Positions 57,401 through 64,000 of a stretch of DNA of 64,000 nt are shown here, piece by piece; position 1 is the first letter of the stretch; the number at the start of each line of letters is the position of its first letter. This stretch comes from Leptoclinus maculatus. Lineage: Eukaryota; Chordata; Actinopteri; Perciformes; Stichaeidae. Location of the stretch: the NCBI GenBank assembly GCA_032191485.1, contig JAVDOI010000182.1, forward strand, positions 226,001-290,000. Direction: 5' to 3'. Below the pieces are notes generated by a model, which did not search any database, was not told the DNA's origin, and was given only the letters and a program-made list of their open reading frames with translations. The position numbers and the translations under genes were made by a program.

Positions 57401-60130
57401 TCTGCCAGCAACCTGCAGGTGCCGCCTCCACCTACAGGTTACTGGCAGGCAGCTTAGGTCATGCCTCCACCTAAAGCCTCTCTCAGTAACCTGCAGGTGC
57501 AGCCTCCACCTGCAGATTCTGGCAGACAGCTTAGGTCACGCCTCCACCTACAGCCTCTGCCAGCAACCTGCAGGTGCCGCCTCCACCTACAGGTTACTGG
57601 CAGACAGCTTAGGTCAAGTCTCCACCTACAGCCTCTGCCGGCAACCTGCAGGTGCCGCCTCCACCTACAGGTTACTGGCAGGCAGCTTAGGTCATGCCTC
57701 CACCTAAAGCCTCTCTCTGTAACCTGCAGGTGCAGCCTCCACCTGCAGATTCTGGCAGACAGCTTAGGTCACGTCTCCACCTACAGCCTCTGCCAGCAAC
57801 TTCTGCCAGCAGCCTACAGGTGCCGCCTCCACCTGCAGATTCTGGCAAACAGCTTAAGTCATGCCTCCACCTACAGCCTCTGCCAGCAACCTGCAGGTGC
57901 CGCCTCCACCTGCAGATTCTGGCAAACAGCTTAAGTCATGCCTCCACCTACAGCCTCTGCCGGCAACCTGCAGGTGCCGCCTCCACCTACAGGTTACTGG
58001 CAGGCAGCTTAGGTCATGCCTCCACCTAAAGCCTCTCTCAGTAACCTGCAGGTGCAGCCTCCACCTGCAGATTCTGGCAGACAGCTTAGGTCACGCCTCC
58101 ACCTACAGCCTCTGCCGGCAACCTGCAGTTGCCGCCTCCACCTGCAGGTTACTGGCAGACAGCTTAGGTCACGTCTCCACCTACAGCCTCTGCCAGCAAC
58201 TTCTGCCAGCAACCTACAGGTGCCGCCTCCACCTGCAGATTCTGGCAGACAGCTTAAGTCATGCCTCCACCTACAGCCTCTGCCAGCAACCTGCACGTGC
58301 CGCCTCCACCTACAGGTTACTGGCAGACAGCTTAGGTCAAGTCTCCACCTACAGCCTCTGCCAGCAACTTCTGCCAGCAACCTGCAGGTGCCGCCTCCAC
58401 CTGCAGATTCTGGCAGACAGCTTATGTCACGCCTCCACCTACAGCCTCTGTCAGTAACCTGCAGGTGCAGCCTCCACCTGCAGGTTGCTGGCAGACAGCT
58501 TATGTCACGCCTCCACCGACAGCCTCTGCCAGCAACCTGCAGGTGCCGCCTCCACCTGCAGATTCTGGAAGACAGCTTAGGTCACGTCTCCACCTACAGC
58601 CTCTGCCAGCAACTTCTGCCAGCAACCTACAGGTGCCGCCTCCACCTGCAGATTCTGGCAGACAGCTTAAGTCATGCCTCCACCTACAGCCTCTGCCAGC
58701 AACCTGCAGGTGCCGCCTCCACCTGCAGATTCTGGCAGACAGCTTAGGTCACGTCTCCACCTACAGCCTCTGCCAGCAACTTCTGCCAGCAGCCTACAGG
58801 TGCCGCCTCCACCTGCAGATTCTGGCAAACAGCTTAAGTCATGCCTCCACCTACAGCCTCTGCCGGCAACCTGCAGGTGCCGCCTCCACCTACAGGTTAC
58901 TGGCAGGCAGCTTAGGTCATGCCTCCACCTAAAGCCTCTCTCAGTAACCTGCAGGTGCAGCCTCCACCTGCAGATTCTGGCAGACAGCTTAGGTCACGCC
59001 TCCACCTACAGCCTCTGCCAGCAACCTGCAGGTGCCGCCTCCACCTACAGGTTACTGGCAGACAGCTTAGGTCAAGTCTCCACCTACAGCCTCTGCCAGC
59101 AACTTCTGCCAGCAACCTGCAGGTGCCGCCTCCACCTGCAGATTCTGGCAGACAGCTTATGTCACGCCTCCACCTACAGCCTCTGTCAGTAACCTGCAGG
59201 TGCAGCCTCCACCTGCAGGTTGCTGGCAGACAGCTTACGTCACGCCTCCACCTACAGCCTCTGCCAGCAACTTCTGCCAGCAACCTACTGGTGCCGCCTC
59301 CACCTGCAGATTCTGGCAAACAGCTTAAGTCATGCCTCCACCTACAGCCTCTGCCGGCAACCTGCAGGTGCCGCCTCCACCTACACGTTACTGGCAGGCA
59401 GCTTAGGTCATGCCTCCACCTAAAGCCTCTCTCAGTAACCTGCAGGTGCAGCCTCCACCTGCAGATTCTGGCAGACAGCTTAGGTCACGCCTCCACCTAC
59501 AGCCTCTGCCGGCAACCTGCAGTTGCCGCCTCCACCTGCAGGTTACTGGCAGACAGTTTAGGCCACGCCTCCACCTACAGCCTCTGCCAGCAACTTCTGC
59601 CAGCAACCTACAGGTGCCGCCTCCACCCGCAGTTTCTGGCAGACAACTTAAGTCATGCCTCCACCTACAGCCTCTGCCAGCAACCTGCAGGTGCCGCCTC
59701 CACCTACAGGTTACTGGCAGACAGCTTAAGTCATGCCTCCACCTACAGCCTCTGCCAGCAACCTGCAGGTGCCGCCTCCACCTACAGGTTACTGGCAGAC
59801 AGCTTATGTCACGCCTCCACCTACAGCCTCTCTCAGTAACCTGCAGGTGCAGCCTCCACCTGCAGGTTGCTGGCAGACAGCTTATGTCACGCCTCCACCT
59901 ACAGCCTCTGCCAGCAACCTGCAGGTGCAGCTGCAGGTGCAACCTCCACCTGTCAGCTGCCATCTTAATCTCCACCTACAGGCTCTACCAACAACCATTA
60001 CCACTGCCTCCACCTGCAGATCCTCGCAGACACCTGCCACCTGAACCTTCACCTGCAGCCATCAACCTCGGCCTCCACCTGAAGACGCTGCCAGATGACT
60101 CGAGCTCCACCTGAAGCCTCCTCCATCAAC
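42403..60130. repeat. Satellite/minisatellite array, 77/78/90/91-bp monomers with higher-order structure
   Basis: About 17.7 kb of tandem monomers, roughly 215 by length. Each monomer contains two CCTCCACCTRCAG boxes 39 bp apart, a CTCTGCCAGCAACCTGCAGG stretch and CTGGCAGACAGCTTAGGTCA. The lengths are 77 bp (GATTCTGG form), 78 bp (GGTTACTGG, GGTTGCTGG or GGTTATTGG form), and 90 or 91 bp when a 13-bp CTTCTGCCAGCAA insertion is present. Each monomer has an inverted repeat around CTGCAGGTG...CACCTGCAG. Kilobase blocks recur exactly, including a 3,111-bp period. The right edge (59.93-60.13 kb) decays into diverged units, as satellite margins do. Long ORFs occur in several frames and on both strands (up to 324 codons at 43219-44193), a by-product of the stop-poor repeat. 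The CTGCAG (PstI) site recurs about twice per monomer. Confidence 0.97.
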
Positions 60131-60322
60131 CTGCACTGCTGCCTCCACTCCTATCGCCATGTGAAGACCATAGAGGAACAGCAGGGACCAGAGACACACT
60201 CGGAAATATCACCTCTCAGATAACAAACAGAAACATAGCTGTGTCATAATAACATGTCTGGGCTGATGAAGTAAAGCTGCCTTTCTGTTTACATTCTGTT
60301 TACATCCTTCTTCTCCTCACAG

Positions 60323-60611
60323 CTATTTCCACACGTTGACTGACTGTGATGCTGAACTTCATGGACCAGAGAGAGCTCTTCTTCCTCCCACTCAACTCAA
60401 GGTAGAGTTAGTCAGCCGGATGTTCAGCAGTGTGAGATATTTGGTAGTGTCTCAGTGTGTAGCCGTGCTTCTTCAGTACCTCTGATTGTTTTAATGGAGG
60501 GTTGGTGATGCGTGTTATTTCAATACAACACATGTTCTTTGTGGTTTCCTCCAGACCCTGTTGGACTTCACAGACATCCAGATCCACCAGGAGCTGATCG
60601 AGAGCCGATGA
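60323..60611 (+). CDS. Last two exons of an unrecognised plus-strand gene directly downstream of the satellite
   Basis: Exon 60323-60401 follows a good acceptor (CTTCTTCTCCTCACAG) and ends AAG|gtagag. Exon 60555-60611 follows TTTCCTCCAG and ends in TGA. Joined in phase they read YFHTLTDCDAELHGPERALL, then PPTQLKTLLDFTDIQIHQEL, then IESR and stop. AATAAA lies at 60831. The clean splice phase and the poly(A) signal support a real 3' end. I do not recognise the protein. If earlier exons lie left of 42.4 kb, the whole satellite sits in one intron; none was identified there. Confidence 0.5.
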
Positions 60612-60830
60612 GGACGATCCCTTCTTCCAGAGCTGTGTACCAGAGATGCTCCTTCCTCCTCCACATCCTGCACATTCACCACCGACTCCTGCTGCTCCTC
60701 TTCCAAACTGGGAGTGCCCCTCCCTGTCTCAGTTCCACCACCGCCAGATTAGTGGAAGTCTGAAGGATGCAGAGACGGCCAGTTAACTCGCTCTGTTACT
60801 GTGTACGTGTAAACCTTTTCACTGTTGCTC

Positions 60831-60836
60831 AATAAA
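60831..60836 (+). terminator. Polyadenylation signal AATAAA
   Basis: AATAAA 220 bp after the TGA of the downstream gene, followed by a T/G-rich stretch (CAGTCGTTTGTGTCC). Confidence 0.55.
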
Positions 60837-60869
60837 TGTCCATCATTCTCTGCAGTCATCAGATCAGTC

Positions 60870-62215
60870 GTTTGTGTCCACAAGAGTTAACATAAAACAG
60901 GCATGTTCATATTAGAGATCATAGTCAGTTTTTTATGTTTTTTACTTCAGTTTACCAGCAGATATATTTACTTACTTTTTACTTTCTGATAAATGAGTTG
61001 ATACGAATTATTTATTGGTTAAAAATGGTTATGTTTATCACTGTAAAATAATAAATCATCATGTCTTTCATCATCATCATGTCTTATGAAATTCATGTCT
61101 TCAATGCTTTATCAGCACAATCATAACCATTATAATGTATCTATAAAGCCTTATAACAAGGCATCCTATAGGATAATCTCATCACTGTTAATCAAGGCAT
61201 CACATGGATCACCTGCATTAACTTGTCACCTTTTTTTTTCTGGCTGGCTTCAGTAAAGATTCTGAATCTTTCTCTGGTCTTGTTGTAAGAACAATCAGTC
61301 TATTGAGGAGGAAACTCGTTTGTTTGGAACTTGTTTTTGTTTTTAAGATCCACTGATTTTATATCAAAGTCTCTTGCAATTCTTCACAATCTGTAGTTGT
61401 CTTAAAGGAAGACCTTCTTTCAGTGGTCTTGGATTAAATCTGCTTGCATTAATCAGAGTGTTCCTGTCAGTGGGTTTAGTGGGAATACTTGTTTGTAGTT
61501 TTTTCACCATTTTATATTAATTTAACGTTGGGCTTTTGATTCAGCACACTGTTGTTGAAATAAATAGAGATTGATGAAGTGAACAGGTGTGTGTATGCTG
61601 TCCTCCTCCTTCAGCCAGACAAGAGTTCCAGCAGCAGCACAAGTTTGATGAGGTTGAGTTGTTTCTTTGTTTAAAATTCATGAGGCTTCATGAATCTCTT
61701 TTTAAGGGTTATAAAAAGGGTACATAAAACTATAGTTTTCTATAGTACTGATACATTTTAGTTAATAGACTAAGACTAAATCTAAATTTGTTTAAAAAAA
61801 ATTACAAACCAGTGAGTGAGCAGCACCGTACTGTCTCTAAAAAGAGTAACATTTAAAAACAGGGTGATGGAAATAATCTGTTGATGACATCATTTACACA
61901 AAAACCTACAAATACGCCTTTTATTTTTAACCATATTGTGTTCCCCTACATTTAAGATGTATGACAGTGGTGATGAAGTTATTAATAAACTTCATAAACT
62001 GTTTCAGAGTTACATTTTTTATGTAGATTACCACTTTGTGTTTAAAAGTCATCAGTTTGGCTCTTTGCATGAAGAGGTTATCGATATGATAACTGAGACA
62101 AAAGCAATAATAATATCCTGTAATAAAAACCCAAATATGCATACATAATATGTAAATATACAACAATTATGTATATATAGACTTGACTGTGAAAACAAAA
62201 TGGACGTGAAGGATT
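60870..62215. other. AT-rich intergenic stretch
   Basis: No exon, element or RNA gene recognised. Overlapping ORFs at about 61927-62166 on both strands have no family resemblance. Confidence 0.4.
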
Positions 62216-62220
62216 CCATA

Positions 62221-62233
62221 GTTGCTAGGTTAC
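62221..62233 (-). promoter_or_regulatory. Candidate X-box (RFX-binding) motif
   Basis: The reverse complement reads GTAACCTAGCAAC, which fits the X-box consensus GTNRCC-N(0-3)-RGYAAC. It lies about 200 bp upstream of the ATGGAAAAT exon at about 62414. X-boxes mark promoters of ciliary genes in animals. A single 13-bp match can occur by chance. Confidence 0.35.
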
Positions 62234-62339
62234 GTCTCAGTGCTTCATTAATATACGATCATCATTTAAACATACACAACGCCTCAAACGGTCAAGAAAA
62301 GTGTCTTCTCAACTTTCACCCAACGACCTGTCGCTTCTA

Positions 62340-62422
62340 CTGACGACTTGGTACATCCTGACAAGAACTAGACTCACAGAGACTGGCGGAAGAGACACAA
62401 CTGACTTCCATCATGGAAAATG
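62340..62422 (+). other. Possible first exon of a plus-strand transcript
   Basis: ATGGAAAAT is followed at once by a donor-like GTGAGA (62423). A possible second exon at 62704-62768 has a CTCATTTCAG acceptor and an AAT|gtaagt donor. Joined, they give only 16 codons (MENRRVSSGLQTPEAG) before a stop, so this is a non-coding exon pair, a short leader ORF, or a chance pattern. Confidence 0.3.
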
Positions 62423-62464
62423 TGAGATTTAAACACTTTGAGTGTTTTTAGCGTCGAGACATTT

Positions 62465-62580
62465 AGCTAAGCTAACGTTTTAAGCTAGCTAGCTAGCTAA
62501 GCTAGCTTAAAATATAACTTTTAAGCTAGCTAAACGTTAGCTAAGCTAACGTTTTCAGCTAGCTAGCTAGCTAAACTAGT
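62465..62580. repeat. AGCT-rich palindromic repeat (GCTAGCTAGC / GCTAACGTT)
   Basis: Runs of GCTAGCTAGCTAGC and GCTAACGTTTT appear in both orientations around an AT-rich centre (about 62508-62520), so the region can fold on itself. Similar GCTAACGTTAGC patches occur near 25590 and 40700. Confidence 0.75.
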
Positions 62581-62939
62581 TTAACTGAGCTGGAGGACTT
62601 GTAGATGATCACACATCGGCGCTCACCAGCTGAGGAGGAACTTCGTTTTTATTTTTGTCTACACTGCTAAGGCTAGTTAGCTAGTTAATTGTTCTCATTT
62701 CAGCGACGGGTTTCATCTGGTCTTCAGACTCCGGAAGCCGGCTGAGGACCCAGAAGGAGAGAGAGCTAATGTAAGTACTTCTTTTTTTATTTGCATTGTG
62801 GTTGTGTTGTGCTGCTTTGTGTCATCTCTAAGCCGATATGTCTGTTGTGACTGTAGAAAAATGAGGTGTCTTTTGCTAACTTTATTAGCCCAACATTAGC
62901 ATAACACTGAGACTGACTGGATTCCCACGCCAGGTAACG

Positions 62940-63900
62940 TTACTGTCCATTTGTGCCACATGGTCTTCATCTGTACAGACTGGTTGAACTAGCTAAAGAC
63001 TGCTTGTGTTGCTTGTGTCCTCTCTGGTGTGTCTCTGGTCCTATAGTCTGGGTGGTATACCCCTGAAAGAGTTTACATTAGTTGAAGGTGCTCAGATGTT
63101 CCCATTGGTGGGGTGAACATTGTCATACTTTAGTTAAATTGGTCCACTATTGTGCTGATGAAGATGAGTTATGTTTTATTTCCATAAGAGGATTATTTAA
63201 ACTTTGTTTTGTTTTTTTAAAGATTCCTATTCACTTACATTGTGTGAAGTGTCATGGTCTTCATCTTTACAGACTGGTTGAACTAGCTAAAGACTGCTTG
63301 TGTTGTGTTGCTTGTGTCCTCTCTGAGGCGATATGTTTGATGTGACCCTGGTCCTATAGTCTGGTGAGCCTACGCCCCAAAAGATTTTACATATAAGGGA
63401 CTGGAGTTATTGATGACTCCACTCCAGGTGCACATCCACATTGTTGATGTGAAAACTGGAAATCTTCATCATTTGGTCTACTTATGTGCCGATAAAGCTA
63501 AATTCAGTTGTTTGTTTTCCATTTGTGCCATCGTCTTCATCTTTACAGACTAGTTGAACTAGCTAAAGACTGGTTGAAGACTGGTTGAACTAGTTAAAGA
63601 CTGGTTGAACTAGCTAAAGACTGGTTGAAGACTGGTTGAACTAGCTAAAGACTGCTCGTGTTGTGCTGTTTGTGTTCCTTTTTGGCCGCGGTGCCATCAA
63701 GGAGTCGATATTGTTGTTGTGACCCTGGTTCTGCAGCAGGAGTGAAACATTGAAGACTTCAAATCCTCTTCACCTCATACATTGTAAAGTGCCATGGACG
63801 TCCTCGTCACAGCCTGAACGCAGAAGGAGAGCTACAAACAGTAAGAGCAATTCATTTTAATATGCATTGTGCTTGTGTTTAGTGGCCGCCGTGCCGTCAC
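62940..63900. repeat. Decayed tandem repeat of a ~290-bp unit with inner 26-bp repeats
   Basis: A segment containing GTCTTCATCTGTACAGACTG, then GTTGAACTAGCTAAAGACTG and CCTGGTCCTATAGTCTGG recurs near 62960, 63250 and 63535 with drift. Inside the third copy, AAAGACTGGTTGAAGACTGG-type units repeat several times (63545-63655). The end of the array (CGCAGAAGGAGAGCTACAAA near 63820) resembles the exon-like segment at 62750, including a GTAAG donor after each. Confidence 0.7.
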
Positions 63901-64000
63901 AGAGCAGATATGGTTGTAATGACCCTGGTGCTACAGTGTAAAGGCAGACATGGCTGCCACGCCCAGCCTTTGGTCATTAGCTCTCTTTCTCTTTCACCTT

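Noticed and set aside
42403..60130. CRISPR array
   Set aside because: Monomers are contiguous variants of one sequence, with no unique spacers and no cas genes; the context is vertebrate.
61927..62166. Overlapping ORFs on both strands as a small gene
   Set aside because: AT-rich sequence, no domain, no splice or promoter support beyond chance.

Overview
The window looks like teleost fish genomic DNA. It has vertebrate multi-exon genes with GT-AG introns, fish-type non-LTR retrotransposons (Tx1-like, L2-like and a third RT lineage), a Ty3/gypsy chromodomain fragment, a hAT/BED transposase fragment, short dispersed repeats familiar from teleosts, many dinucleotide repeats, and a satellite array of about 17.7 kb. 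Nothing prokaryotic was seen.

Layout. 1-3.8 kb: minus-strand exons of zzef1 (EF-hand, then DOC/APC10), with a hAT/ZBED fragment in the intron at the left edge. 3.8-7.4 kb: AT-rich repeats and a 702-bp transposon with 23-bp terminal inverted repeats. 7.4-9.0 kb: last exons of a membrane-bound group-B SRCR receptor (minus). 9.8-12.0 kb: a Tx1-like LINE (minus). 13.17-13.30 kb: a single orphan last exon of a muscle-type nicotinic receptor alpha gene, chrna1-like (plus). 14.3-14.7 kb: a gypsy chromodomain remnant. 15.3-21.4 kb: about sixteen exons of SCO-spondin, sspo (minus): F5/8C, LDLa, TIL, VWC and TSP1 modules. 22.9-24.3 kb: four exons of the pre-BEACH/PH region of wdfy3 (minus). 26.9-29.3 kb: a repeat-associated ORF, a tRNA-like sequence and an L2 LINE end. 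29.5-33.1 kb: wdfy3 exons from the BEACH domain to the start of the FYVE finger (minus), with the WD40 exons absent. 34.9-36.5 kb: a second sspo fragment. 38.1-39.4 kb: a second copy of the wdfy3 PH exons. 42.4-60.1 kb: the satellite array. 60.3-60.9 kb: the last two exons and poly(A) signal of an unrecognised plus-strand gene, directly downstream of the array. 62-64 kb: a promoter-like region and decayed tandem repeats.

Two things stand out. First, 15-40 kb is a mosaic in which exons of two unrelated genes, sspo and wdfy3, alternate on the same strand. A near-identical direct duplication (about 20.48-25.57 kb versus 35.61-40.69 kb) carries pieces of both plus a LINE. Every recognisable gene here (zzef1, SRCR receptor, chrna1, sspo, wdfy3) is only partly present, and several exons have single-base frameshifts in or next to homopolymers. 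This could be a fragment-rich region such as a non-recombining sex-chromosome segment, B chromosome or pericentromere, or it could partly be assembly artefact; the sequence alone cannot decide. Second, the satellite is built from 77/78/90/91-bp monomers, each with a perfect inverted repeat, arranged in kilobase higher-order blocks (a 3,111-bp period is exact over long stretches).

No new enzymatic or defence system was identified. The strongest novel candidates are structural: the higher-order hairpin satellite and the interleaved sspo/wdfy3 duplication.
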